NCBI GenBank assembly: GCA_934512155.1 | Contig: CAKSWS010000002.1 | Location: forward strand, 20,639 to 84,638 | Origin: an uncultured Eubacterium sp. | GTDB taxonomy: Bacteria; Bacillota; Clostridia; Oscillospirales; Acutalibacteraceae | Reading direction: 5' to 3' | DNA: 64,000 bases | In this document: one piece after another, positions 1-7,583 of the stretch | Layout of the letters: each line of letters opens with the position of its first letter | Numbering within the stretch: position 1 is the first letter of the stretch | Program-made: the position numbers and the translations under genes | Notes under the pieces: generated by a model | What the model was told of the DNA's origin: nothing | Seen by the model: only the letters and a program-made list of their open reading frames with translations | The model's database searches: none

Positions 1-501
1 GAAATTTTAAAGCAGGCAGAGCCGTTTTGTATTGATAATTCGGATATTTTATTTGCCCGTATAGAAAATGTTTACAGTGAAGATGAAGAGCCGTCTACAG
101 AGGAATATGACGAGGAAAACGGCAGTTATTATACTTATTATGACGACAGCAGTTATTATAAGCTTAATGATTACAGCGGATTATTTGAAAGCGTTATGGC
201 TGATAAGCAAGCGGAGGATGATAAACTGTTTGTTATCGAATACGGCTACGGATTCTTTATTGATAACTTGTATTATGATAATGATTACAGCATTGTTATT
301 TACTCGTTTACAGATGATGCAACAAGTGAAATTCGTGAAGAAATAAGAAAAATGACTCCAAGGCAGTTGGAAAAATTCATTGTAGACTGCAACAACAAAT
401 ACCCATTCACCCAATATGTTAAAACTTCTTGGGTAAATGTATACGGCGATAATTATAAAACAAAGTCATTTCTCAGAAACAATAATATAATTGTAAAATA
501 A
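1..501 (+). CDS. Unknown protein, 5' end cut off by the window
   Basis: The reading frame is open from the first base to the TAA at 499-501, so 166 codons of a longer protein are present. The N-terminal visible part is rich in acidic residues and tyrosine (a run of Glu/Asp/Tyr around residues 25-60). The rest looks globular and cytoplasmic, with no membrane segment or signal peptide. I do not recognise a family. An internal ATG at 196 has no ribosome binding site, and the frame continues upstream of it without a stop, so it is not taken as the start. A clear terminator follows 8 bases after the stop, so this gene ends its transcript. Confidence 0.6.
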   Translation, partial: EILKQAEPFCIDNSDILFARIENVYSEDEEPSTEEYDEENGSYYTYYDDSSYYKLNDYSGLFESVMADKQAEDDKLFVIEYGYGFFIDNLYYDNDYSIVIYSFTDDATSEIREEIRKMTPRQLEKFIVDCNNKYPFTQYVKTSWVNVYGDNYKTKSFLRNNNIIVK

Positions 502-508
502 AATTAAT

Positions 509-543
509 GCTTTCCCTTAATTTCGGTTTTGGGAAAGCTTTTT
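509..543 (+). terminator. Rho-independent terminator of the first gene
   Basis: An 8-bp perfect stem, GCTTTCCC (509-516) with GGGAAAGC (531-538), is followed by a run of T. It lies 8 bases after the stop of the gene ending at 501. Confidence 0.8.
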
Positions 544-565
544 ATTTACAGATTTTTAGGGAAAA

Positions 566-592
566 TAAAAAGAGCCTGCACTTGCAGACTCT
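566..592 (-). terminator. Terminator of the 44-aa membrane protein gene
   Basis: Read on the minus strand, AGAG-x-CTGCA pairs with TGCAG-x-CTCT and is followed by TTTTATTTT. It lies 31 bases beyond the stop of the minus-strand gene at 623-757. Confidence 0.65.
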
Positions 593-622
593 TAAAAAAT
601 TTGTTTTTCAATTAATTTTTAA

Positions 623-757
623 CTACCTTAAAAGTGAAAATCCAAGGTCAATAACGCCGCCCAAAAGCCTGGATGTTTTACGCATTCCCAAGGTTTCGGT
701 GCACCAAAGAATGATAAGTGCAATAAATATTGCTATTATAAGGGTTTCTTTTTTCAT
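623..757 (-). CDS. Small single-pass membrane protein, 44 aa
   Basis: An ATG at 757 on the minus strand is preceded by GGGAGG at ideal distance and opens a 44-codon frame. Its product begins MKKET, continues with about 15 hydrophobic residues (ILIIAIFIALIIL type), then a short cationic stretch (MRKTSR) and an amphipathic tail ending at TAG. The combination of a strong ribosome binding site, a TTGATT-16-TATAAT promoter (807-812 and 785-790) and its own terminator makes this a real transcription unit despite its size. The family is not recognised. Possible roles are a membrane regulator or a type I toxin-like peptide. No antisense RNA or antitoxin gene is evident, so the function is left open. 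Confidence 0.6.
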   Translation of the reverse strand: MKKETLIIAIFIALIILWCTETLGMRKTSRLLGGVIDLGFSLLR

Positions 758-784
758 ATTTAAAACCTCCCAACCAATAATATT

Positions 785-812
785 ATTATAAACTATTTAA
801 AAAATAAATCAA
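785..812 (-). promoter_or_regulatory. Promoter of the 44-aa membrane protein gene
   Basis: On the minus strand, TTGATT (807-812) and TATAAT (785-790) are separated by 16 bases. The predicted transcript starts near 778, about 20 bases before the ATG. Confidence 0.5.
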
Positions 813-868
813 TACTTTGTTATTAATTTATATACATTAACGATTTTTCGATAAAAATAAAATAATTG

Positions 869-897
869 TTGAAAAAATGCAACATCTGTTTTATAAT
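869..897 (+). promoter_or_regulatory. Promoter of oadG-oadB
   Basis: TTGAAA (869-874), a 17-base spacer and TATAAT (892-897). The spacer carries a 16-bp sequence, 873-888, that also occurs at the malQ promoter. Confidence 0.7.
873..888 (+). repeat. 16-bp sequence shared with the malQ promoter (copy 1)
   Basis: The 16 bases AAAAATGCAACATCTG are identical to 7450-7465. Together with the upstream TTGTTG they form an imperfect TTGTTG...CAACA inverted repeat across the -35/spacer region, the position expected of an operator. Confidence 0.5.
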
Positions 898-932
898 ACT
901 AACTAATTTGATAATAATGGGGGGCATATTTG

Positions 933-1394
933 ATGAGTCCGATTTTAATGGAAATTGTTGCGGACAGAAGTGCAACATTTACAGCAACTGTTGTAATTGC
1001 CGGAATCAGCATTGTAATTGCCGTGCTGTTTTTGCTTATATTAATTTTTATGGCTTTTGGAGCAATTGCACCGAAAATTGAAAAATCAGTTTCTGCAAGA
1101 GAAAAAAGCAAAGCTGAAAAAAAGGCTGCCAAAAATGCGGTAAAGGCAGCAGAAAAAAATAACAAACCGGTTACGGCTGCACCTAAAAGTGCACCTGTTG
1201 CGGCACCTATACCGGCACCTGCACCGCAGGTTGAACCCGGAATAAGCGGCGAAGTTGTTGCCGCAATCGCTGCGGCTGTGGCACAAACAACAGGCGGCAG
1301 CGGCGCAGTAATCCGTTCTATTAAGAAAAAGAATGTAAGCGGCAGAAATCCTTGGGCAAATGCCGCAAACATTGAAAACACAAGGCCATTTTAA
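933..1394 (+). CDS. Na+-translocating decarboxylase gamma/delta-type subunit (OadG family)
   Basis: This is the small membrane subunit that anchors the peripheral carboxyltransferase to the membrane beta subunit in Na+-pumping oxaloacetate, methylmalonyl-CoA or glutaconyl-CoA decarboxylases. The 153-aa product has one N-terminal membrane span (about residues 14-40), a Lys/Ala-rich charged segment, an Ala/Pro linker (about 80-105) and a C-terminal segment with EVVAAIAAAVA, RSIKK and a final NTRPF. That layout is typical of the family. The start is ATG 933; a TTG at 930 is directly adjacent, and a G-rich ribosome binding site precedes both. oadB follows after 14 bases. No carboxyltransferase or biotin carrier gene is next to it, so the exact substrate cannot be assigned. 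Confidence 0.85.
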   Translation: MSPILMEIVADRSATFTATVVIAGISIVIAVLFLLILIFMAFGAIAPKIEKSVSAREKSKAEKKAAKNAVKAAEKNNKPVTAAPKSAPVAAPIPAPAPQVEPGISGEVVAAIAAAVAQTTGGSGAVIRSIKKKNVSGRNPWANAANIENTRPF

Positions 1395-1408
1395 GGAGGA
1401 GGATATTA

Positions 1409-2641
1409 ATGGAAATACTTCAAGGCGTTTGGGAAGTTATTGTTAGTATCTTCACAAACTCAGGCTATGCTTATTTTTTCACTGCTGACGGCGGTTGGAA
1501 AAATTTGGTAATGATTTTAGTTGCATTCGTATTTTTGTATTTAGGTATTAAAAAAGGTTTTGAACCGTTGCTTATGGTGCCCATTGCGTTTGGTATGCTG
1601 CTTGCAAACATACCCGGGGCGAATTTGGCTGTTCAATACCATGATTTGCAAGGTTTTATTGAACTTGTTGCACGTGGCAGAGTGTGGGATGAAACTGCTA
1701 ATGCGTGGATAACAGGGTTAACGCCCGGACTTATGGATTTCTTGTATTTCGGCGTTAAAGCAGGTATTTACCCACCTCTTATTTTCCTTGGTATCGGCGC
1801 TATGACAGACTTTACTTCTCTTATTGCAAATCCAAAAAGCTTTATTTTGGGTGCTGCGGCTCAGTTTGGTATTTTCTTCACATACATCGGCGCTATTGTT
1901 CTTAACTTTACACCAAAACAGGCAGGCTCAATCGCAATCATCGGCGGTGCAGACGGTCCTACGGCTATTTTCGTAACGTCAATGCTTGCTCCGGAAATGC
2001 TTGGTACAATCGCAGTGGCAGCATATTCTTACATGGCACTTGTTCCTGTTATTCAGCCGCCTATTATGCGTCTTTTAACCACAAAGAAAGAGCGTTCTGT
2101 TGTAATGGGCAACCTTCGTCCTGTTTCAAAGCTTGAGAAGATATTGTTCCCTATTTTGGTAACAGTTGTTGTTTCTCTTCTTCTTCCTGATGCCGCTTCT
2201 CTTGTAGGTATGCTTATGCTTGGTAACCTTCTTAAAGAAAACGGTCAAACAGAGCGTATTGCAAAGGCTGCACAAAATGAACTTATGAATATTATTACAA
2301 TTTTACTTGGTATTTCTGTAGGCGCTACAACGTCTGCCGCAAGCTTCCTTAATTGGAACACAATTAAAATTGTTATTTTAGGTCTTGTTGCGTTTATGCT
2401 TGGTACTGCAAGCGGCGTATTGTTCGGCAAACTTATGTATTTATTCTCAAAGGGTAAAGTTAATCCGCTTATCGGTTCTGCAGGTGTTTCAGCCGTTCCC
2501 ATGGCTGCACGTGTATCTCAAAAGGAAGGTCAAAAGGAAAATCCTTCAAACTTCCTTCTTATGCATGCAATGGGTCCAAACGTTTCAGGCGTTATCGGTT
2601 CTGCAGTTGCGGCAGGTATTCTTTTAACACTGCTTCGATAA
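1409..2641 (+). CDS. Na+-translocating decarboxylase beta subunit (OadB/MmdB/GcdB)
   Basis: This integral membrane subunit decarboxylates carboxybiotin and couples the reaction to Na+ export. The 410-aa protein is very hydrophobic with about nine to eleven membrane segments. It contains the family signature GGADGPTAIFVTS, whose Asp (about residue 182) corresponds to the Na+/proton-binding aspartate, and the second conserved region GATTSAASFLNWNT near residue 308. A strong AAGGAGGAGG site precedes the ATG. It forms a two-gene operon with the gamma-type subunit and ends at a strong terminator. The alpha subunit and biotin protein must be encoded elsewhere for the enzyme to work. It could belong to an oxaloacetate, methylmalonyl-CoA or glutaconyl-CoA decarboxylase. 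Confidence 0.92.
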   Translation: MEILQGVWEVIVSIFTNSGYAYFFTADGGWKNLVMILVAFVFLYLGIKKGFEPLLMVPIAFGMLLANIPGANLAVQYHDLQGFIELVARGRVWDETANAWITGLTPGLMDFLYFGVKAGIYPPLIFLGIGAMTDFTSLIANPKSFILGAAAQFGIFFTYIGAIVLNFTPKQAGSIAIIGGADGPTAIFVTSMLAPEMLGTIAVAAYSYMALVPVIQPPIMRLLTTKKERSVVMGNLRPVSKLEKILFPILVTVVVSLLLPDAASLVGMLMLGNLLKENGQTERIAKAAQNELMNIITILLGISVGATTSAASFLNWNTIKIVILGLVAFMLGTASGVLFGKLMYLFSKGKVNPLIGSAGVSAVPMAARVSQKEGQKENPSNFLLMHAMGPNVSGVIGSAVAAGILLTLLR

Positions 2642-2663
2642 GAAATTACACATTAAATTAAGT

Positions 2664-2692
2664 AAAAAGGGTGTCCGCAGACACCCTTTTTT
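2664..2692 (+). terminator. Terminator after oadB
   Basis: AAAAAGGGTGTC pairs with GACACCCTTTTT around a CGCA loop and ends in a T run. Confidence 0.9.
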
Positions 2693-2733
2693 AAGCATTT
2701 GCTTTTAACTGATATTTTTGAAAGGAAAAATTT

Positions 2734-4935
2734 ATGGCATTAAATGATATGCAGCAGCTTGCTGTTGATACTACGGAAGGTCCGCTTTTAATTCTTGCCG
2801 GTGCAGGTTCAGGTAAAACAACAGTTCTTGTTAACCGTGTTCAGCATATTATAGGCGACGGATTGGCACTTCCTTGGCAGGTTCTTGCTATTACGTTTAC
2901 AAATAAAGCCGCAGGGGAAATAAGAGAACGACTTGTAAAGGCTATAGGTGAAGAAGCAAACGACATTTGGGCATTTACGTTTCACTCTTGTTGTGCAAGA
3001 ATTTTAAGGCGATTTGGCGAACGTTTAGGCTATAGTAATCATTTTACAATTTATGATACGGATGACCAAAAGCGTGTTATGAAACATTGCCAAAAGTCGT
3101 TGGGATTAACTGATAAAATTATTAATCACAAGTCGATTTTGTCGGAAATAAGCTCTGCAAAAGACAGTCTTATTGATGTTGACGAGTATAAATCAATGGC
3201 GGTTAACGATTTTAGAAAAGCAAAAATTGCAGATTGTTACGAGCTTTACCAAAAAGAACTTTTAAAGTCCGATGCAATGGATTTTGATGATATTATTTTC
3301 AATACCGTTAAATTGCTTCAAGAAAACGATGATGTTCGTGAGCTTTATCAAAAGCAGTTTAAATATGTTATGGTGGATGAGTATCAGGATACATCTCATG
3401 CTCAATACATATTGGTGTCTCTTTTGGCAGGCGGTTATAAGAATATTTGTGTTGTAGGTGATGATGACCAAAGTATTTACCGTTTCAGGGGTGCAACCAT
3501 TGAAAATATTCTTTCTTTTGAACAGCAATATAAAAATGCAAAGGTTATAAGGCTTGAGCAAAATTACCGTTCTACCCAAAATATTTTGGACGGTGCAAAC
3601 TCAATTATAGCAAACAATAAAAACAGAAAAGGCAAAAATCTTTGGACAGCCGCAGGCGCAGGTGAAAAAATTATTTTAAACACCGTTAACAGTGAAAAGG
3701 AAGAATCCGATTTTATTGTTGAAGAGATTTTAAAAAATGTTGCTCAAGGCAGAAAAATGAGCGACCATGCTGTTTTGTACAGAATGAATGCACAGTCCAG
3801 AAACCTTGAAATTACATTAACAAAAAGCGGAATTCCGCATAAAATTATAGGCGGAAATCGCTTTTTTGACAGAAAAGAAATTAAAGACGTTATTTCATAT
3901 TTTGCCGTAATTAACAACCCTGCCGACAATGTGAGATTGCAAAGAATTATAAACATTCCAAAAAGGTCAATAGGCGACACAACTTTTGCCAATGTGCTTG
4001 AAATTGCTACAGGTTTGGGCATTTCGGCTTTTGAAGTTTGCGAACGCAGTGATGAATTTCAAAAAACTTTGCGCAGCGCTCAAAAATTAATGGCTTTTAC
4101 AAATATGATTAAACATTTTCAAAAGCTTCTTGATGAGGGTATGCCTCTTTCCGATTTGTTACAGGAAATTTTAAACGAAACAAAATATTTTGATTATCTT
4201 GATGAAGACCCTGAAACGGCAGAGGACAGAAAAAATAATATTAACGAACTTTCATCAATGTTTATTAAGTATCAGGAAGAGGAAGAAGATTTTGACCTTT
4301 CATCATTCCTTGAAGACGTTGCCCTTGTTTCAGACATTGATTCTTACAATGAAACAGATGATTGCGTTGTTTTAATGACTCTTCATTCGGCAAAGGGCTT
4401 GGAATTCCCTATTGTATTTATTCCGGGTATGGAAGAGGGAATTTTCCCCGGCAACCAGTCTATTTACAGTGAAGAAGATTTGGAAGAGGAAAGACGTCTT
4501 GCTTATGTTGGCGTAACAAGAGCAAAAGAAAAACTTTATTTAATTAATGCAAGGCAAAGAATGCTTTACGGAACAACAAACAGAAATTTGGCTTCTCGAT
4601 TTATAAGGGAAATACCGGTAAGTGTTACAAAGGATATTACAGTGGATAATTTTAATCGTTCAACAGGATTTACATCTAAAAACAATGCCATTACTCAAAA
4701 TAATCCAAACAGGGCGAATGCTGAAAATGCGCATAAATTCGGTCAGGTTAAAGCTCAGGAAACAAGTGCAAATGTTAATTTTGCCGTTGGCGACACGGTA
4801 AGACACAAAACTTTCGGTACGGGGGTTATTCTTTCAGCTAATCAAATGGGCGGTGATATGCTTTTGGAAATTGCTTTTGATAAAGCAGGCACAAAAAAAT
4901 TAATGGCAAAGTTTGCTAAAATAGAAAAATTATAA
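2734..4935 (+). CDS. pcrA: ATP-dependent DNA helicase PcrA/UvrD
   Basis: This superfamily 1A 3'-5' DNA helicase acts in nucleotide excision repair, rolling-circle replication and clearing of transcription-replication conflicts. The 733-aa protein shows Walker A GAGSGKT with Lys28, Walker B DEYQDT near residue 215, motif III GDDDQSIYRFRGA near 245, motif V TLHSAKGLEFP near 548 and motif VI YVGVTRAKEKL near 595. The last 50 residues (VGDTVRHKTFGTGVI and following) form the Tudor-like domain that binds RNA polymerase in PcrA. The start ATG is preceded by AAAGGA. It stands between two terminators and so appears to be monocistronic; I see no convincing -35/-10 pair in the 41-base gap upstream. Confidence 0.95.
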   Translation: MALNDMQQLAVDTTEGPLLILAGAGSGKTTVLVNRVQHIIGDGLALPWQVLAITFTNKAAGEIRERLVKAIGEEANDIWAFTFHSCCARILRRFGERLGYSNHFTIYDTDDQKRVMKHCQKSLGLTDKIINHKSILSEISSAKDSLIDVDEYKSMAVNDFRKAKIADCYELYQKELLKSDAMDFDDIIFNTVKLLQENDDVRELYQKQFKYVMVDEYQDTSHAQYILVSLLAGGYKNICVVGDDDQSIYRFRGATIENILSFEQQYKNAKVIRLEQNYRSTQNILDGANSIIANNKNRKGKNLWTAAGAGEKIILNTVNSEKEESDFIVEEILKNVAQGRKMSDHAVLYRMNAQSRNLEITLTKSGIPHKIIGGNRFFDRKEIKDVISYFAVINNPADNVRLQRIINIPKRSIGDTTFANVLEIATGLGISAFEVCERSDEFQKTLRSAQKLMAFTNMIKHFQKLLDEGMPLSDLLQEILNETKYFDYLDEDPETAEDRKNNINELSSMFIKYQEEEEDFDLSSFLEDVALVSDIDSYNETDDCVVLMTLHSAKGLEFPIVFIPGMEEGIFPGNQSIYSEEDLEEERRLAYVGVTRAKEKLYLINARQRMLYGTTNRNLASRFIREIPVSVTKDITVDNFNRSTGFTSKNNAITQNNPNRANAENAHKFGQVKAQETSANVNFAVGDTVRHKTFGTGVILSANQMGGDMLLEIAFDKAGTKKLMAKFAKIEKL

Positions 4936-4943
4936 TTAAACAG

Positions 4944-4971
4944 AAAAAGCACTCTTGGCGAGTGCTTTTTT
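4944..4971. terminator. Bidirectional terminator between pcrA and the cysteine-rich gene
   Basis: AAAAAGCACTC pairs with GAGTGCTTTTTT. Both strands end in a T run, and the flanking genes converge here. Confidence 0.88.
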
Positions 4972-4997
4972 ACTTGCTTGTCGGTTGTTATTAAATT

Positions 4998-5822
4998 TTA
5001 ATCTGTTGTTGCATCGCCATTTGCTTTGCAACATAAAGAATTTGTTGCTTCATCCCTTTCAGGTGGGAAGAATTCATCCACAGGAAAATCAATGTTTTGG
5101 AATGTGTCGCAAGGGTCTTGAGTGTTGCATTCGCATTCTCTTTCAGGAATGCAATAATCATATGCAGGAATCAAAATTTGCACATCTCTTTCCATTTGAA
5201 CAATGCTGAACAAGCCAAGGGTAACAAGCACTGCTTTTGACGAGCCGGCAACAGGAACGGGGTCTGCTACGCTGTTTAAAATAGATTGCGGGAATGAAGA
5301 GCAAACAGGCACAACGCAATCGCATGTGTCAATAACATCTGTTGAAAGCACAACAGGGTCCACTGCCTGAATTTTGGCTGTGGGGTTAGTGTACTGTGGT
5401 GCTTCGGGGCAATCAAGCTCTTCCGATACCGGATTTGAAACAAATACCTTTACATTACCTTCTGAACCGTAAAGAATACATTTTTTGGTAAATTTAGTAA
5501 AGCCAACGGCAACTTCGGGTGCTGTGCAAGGTGCGGAATAAGTATCAAAATCAAGTCTGAAGTAGAAAGTAATGTCTACGCTGAAATAGCCTCTGTTAAA
5601 AGGCACTTCTTCCACATCAATCGAAACGGAAACAATTTCGCATTCACGGCATTTAATTGTAACGGCGTTGTCAATTAACCTTTGACCTTTTGTGAAAAAC
5701 GTTACTCTTAAATCTTCCAAACAATCTTTTGAAACACAACTGTCAAAAATACGTTTTGTGTCAACGCAAACAGTTTCGTTTATTTCCCTTGCTTTCGAAT
5801 TGATAATCGGATTATCAGGCAT
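4998..5822 (-). CDS. Conserved cysteine-rich protein of unknown function, 274 aa
   Basis: The 274-aa product has no signal peptide or membrane span and carries 17 cysteines in clusters: VCVDT..FDSCVSKDC near the N-terminus, KCREC, DTCDCVVPVC near the middle, then CIPERECEC, DPCD and CC near the C-terminus. The body is rich in short hydrophobic beta-like stretches. It resembles proteins I recall as conserved but unassigned in Clostridia, some of which are linked to spore coats; that link is memory only. The ATG at 5822 is chosen over ATGs at 5861 and 5840 because AAAGGGAG (5831-5837) lies 8 bases upstream of it. That ribosome binding site sits inside a terminator-like hairpin (5825-5883). The gene follows malQ on the same strand. 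Confidence 0.7.
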   Translation of the reverse strand: MPDNPIINSKAREINETVCVDTKRIFDSCVSKDCLEDLRVTFFTKGQRLIDNAVTIKCRECEIVSVSIDVEEVPFNRGYFSVDITFYFRLDFDTYSAPCTAPEVAVGFTKFTKKCILYGSEGNVKVFVSNPVSEELDCPEAPQYTNPTAKIQAVDPVVLSTDVIDTCDCVVPVCSSFPQSILNSVADPVPVAGSSKAVLVTLGLFSIVQMERDVQILIPAYDYCIPERECECNTQDPCDTFQNIDFPVDEFFPPERDEATNSLCCKANGDATTD

Positions 5823-5824
5823 TA

Positions 5825-5883
5825 AAAAACTCCCTTTCATAGAATTTGAAGTAAACTTCATATCATTCTATGCGGGAGTTTTT
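5825..5883. terminator. Long terminator-like hairpin that contains the ribosome binding site of the next gene
   Basis: The outer stem is AAAAACTCCC (5825-5834) with GGGAGTTTTT (5874-5883), the middle stem CATAGAAT with ATTCTATG and the inner stem TGAAGT with ACTTCA. On the minus strand it ends GGGAGTTTTTT and then ATG at 5822. It therefore follows malQ as a terminator, while its 3' arm is the ribosome binding site of the cysteine-rich gene. Confidence 0.8.
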
Positions 5884-5889
5884 GCTTTG

Positions 5890-7407
5890 TTAATCAAATG
5901 CTTTGTACATTCTTCTGTAAAGTGCGTTAATGTGTTTAAAATAGTTTGTGTCAATGCAGTCCAGTGTTTCTTTTGTTGTTCTGAAACGCCAGTTTTTATC
6001 AGGCACGCCGGGTATATTCATTCTTGCATCCGAGCCAAAGCCGCACATATCCTGAAAGGCAATAACGGCAATATTTGAACTGCTTTTCCAAACCGCTTCA
6101 ATAACCTTTCGGCAGCTTTTACTGTAGTATCCGCCCTCGCCCCAATTATCGCCTTCAAAGCCTATGTAATCAAGGGCAAATTTACGTTCGTTTTCGCTTG
6201 CCTCCCACAACCAGCCTAAAATTGTGTTATTGTCGTGGGTGCCAACGTAATTAATGCTGTTTTGTGTTGCGTTGTGCGGTAAGTGGCTTGAATCGCTGTT
6301 TGGGTCGAATCCGAATTGAACAACTTTCATTCCGGGAAAATCGGTGTCTTTTAAAAGTTGAACAACATCTTCTCCGAAAACACCTAAATCTTCCGCAATA
6401 ATCGGCGGGTCGGGGAATTTTTCAAATACTTTGTTAAACAAATCCATTCCAGGTCCTTTAACCCACTTGCCTGTTTTTGCGGTTTTAGATTCTGCGGGTA
6501 TTTCCCAATAGCTTGCAAAAGCACGAAAATGGTCTATTCTTACAACGTTATAAGTTTTAAGCGCTGTTGCAATTCGTGAAATCCACCAGCTGTAGCCGTC
6601 TTTTTTCATAGTGTTCCAGTCGTAAATCGGGTTGCCCCAAAGCTGACCGTCTTCGCTGAAATAATCCGGCGGAACGCCCGCCACTTTCTCAACTTTCAGC
6701 GTTTTTTCGTTTATTAAAAACAGCGGCAGGTTAGACCAAACGTCTACACTGTCCATTGCCACATAAATCGGCATATCGCCTATAACGGCAATGCCTTTTT
6801 CATTTGCATATTGTTTTAATTCATTCCATTGCTTGAAAAAAATAAACTGCACAAATTTCCAAAATGCCGCTTTTTCTTCGTAAAGATAAATGTTTTTAAT
6901 GCATTTGTAGTATTTTGCGTGCTCTTCTTTCCATTCCCACCATGGCTTATTGTTTTCAAGTTCTTTAATTGCCATATACACAGCATAATCGGTAAGCCAA
7001 GGATTTTCAATTTCAAAATTTTTAATTTCACTTGCCAACTCGCCGTTTATGTTTAAAAATGCCTTTTTTAATGTTTTAAGTCTTGCCTTTTTGGCGAATT
7101 CATAATCGGCTGTGTACGGGGTGGAGTTATAAATATTTTCTTTAACGTCTTTTTCGTCAATCAGTCCCATGTCTTTTAATCCCTCAGGGTTAATAAACAG
7201 CAGATTCCCTGCAAATGCACAGGGTGAACAATACGGACTGTTTGCATTGTCTGTGGGGTTAAAGGGTAAAACTTGCCAATAAGTAAACCCCATTTCTTGA
7301 ATTTTATCAATAAAGTGTTTTGCGTTTTCGTCAAAAACACCTATTCCGTAGGGGGAAGGCATTGAACTTATGTGAAAAAGAACGCCCGCACCTCTTTGCT
7401 TTAACAT
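5890..7407 (-). CDS. malQ: 4-alpha-glucanotransferase (amylomaltase, GH77)
   Basis: MalQ transfers alpha-1,4-glucan segments between maltodextrins in the cytoplasm. The 505-aa protein has the normal length for the short bacterial form and begins with the typical GAGVLFHISSMPSPYGIG region. It shows NSPYCSPCAFAGN substrate-loop residues, the nucleophile Asp in RIDHFR (about residue 292), the acid/base region IIAEDLG and the third conserved Asp in GTHDNN. The start ATG follows AGAGGTG. A promoter with an extended -10 lies directly upstream, divergent from miaB. It pairs functionally with the GH13 glucosidase at 37.9 kb, but no maltose transporter is close. Confidence 0.93.
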   Translation of the reverse strand: MLKQRGAGVLFHISSMPSPYGIGVFDENAKHFIDKIQEMGFTYWQVLPFNPTDNANSPYCSPCAFAGNLLFINPEGLKDMGLIDEKDVKENIYNSTPYTADYEFAKKARLKTLKKAFLNINGELASEIKNFEIENPWLTDYAVYMAIKELENNKPWWEWKEEHAKYYKCIKNIYLYEEKAAFWKFVQFIFFKQWNELKQYANEKGIAVIGDMPIYVAMDSVDVWSNLPLFLINEKTLKVEKVAGVPPDYFSEDGQLWGNPIYDWNTMKKDGYSWWISRIATALKTYNVVRIDHFRAFASYWEIPAESKTAKTGKWVKGPGMDLFNKVFEKFPDPPIIAEDLGVFGEDVVQLLKDTDFPGMKVVQFGFDPNSDSSHLPHNATQNSINYVGTHDNNTILGWLWEASENERKFALDYIGFEGDNWGEGGYYSKSCRKVIEAVWKSSSNIAVIAFQDMCGFGSDARMNIPGVPDKNWRFRTTKETLDCIDTNYFKHINALYRRMYKAFD

Positions 7408-7430
7408 AGTATCACCTCTGAATGTTTAAA

Positions 7431-7459
7431 ATTTTAACATTTGCAGAGTAAAAATGCAA
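7431..7459 (-). promoter_or_regulatory. Promoter of malQ
   Basis: On the minus strand, TTGCAT (7454-7459) and TAAAAT (7431-7436) are separated by 17 bases, with TG one base before the -10 (extended -10). The -35 lies inside the 16-bp sequence shared with the oadG promoter. Confidence 0.65.
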
Positions 7460-7465
7460 CATCTG
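7450..7465 (+). repeat. 16-bp sequence shared with the oadG promoter (copy 2)
   Basis: Identical to 873-888. It covers the malQ -35 and, with TTGCA at 7441-7445, forms a TTGCA-N9-TGCAA inverted repeat spanning the malQ core promoter. Confidence 0.5.
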
Positions 7466-7518
7466 ACGCCATATTATATATTAATATAAATATTTATATA
7501 TAAATTAATAAATAATTA

Positions 7519-7547
7519 TTGAATATAAATTTAATGTTTGTTATAAT
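7519..7547 (+). promoter_or_regulatory. Promoter of the miaB-nfo gene run
   Basis: TTGAAT (7519-7524), a 17-base spacer and TATAAT (7542-7547), 37 bases upstream of the miaB start and GAGGTGA site. Confidence 0.7.
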
Positions 7548-7583
7548 TAAACAGTATGGGTTGGTGTAATATGAGGTGAATTT

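Noticed and set aside
899-1381. Long minus-strand frame over oadG
   Set aside because: It is the antisense shadow of an Ala/Lys-rich gene, with no ribosome binding site and a low-complexity product.
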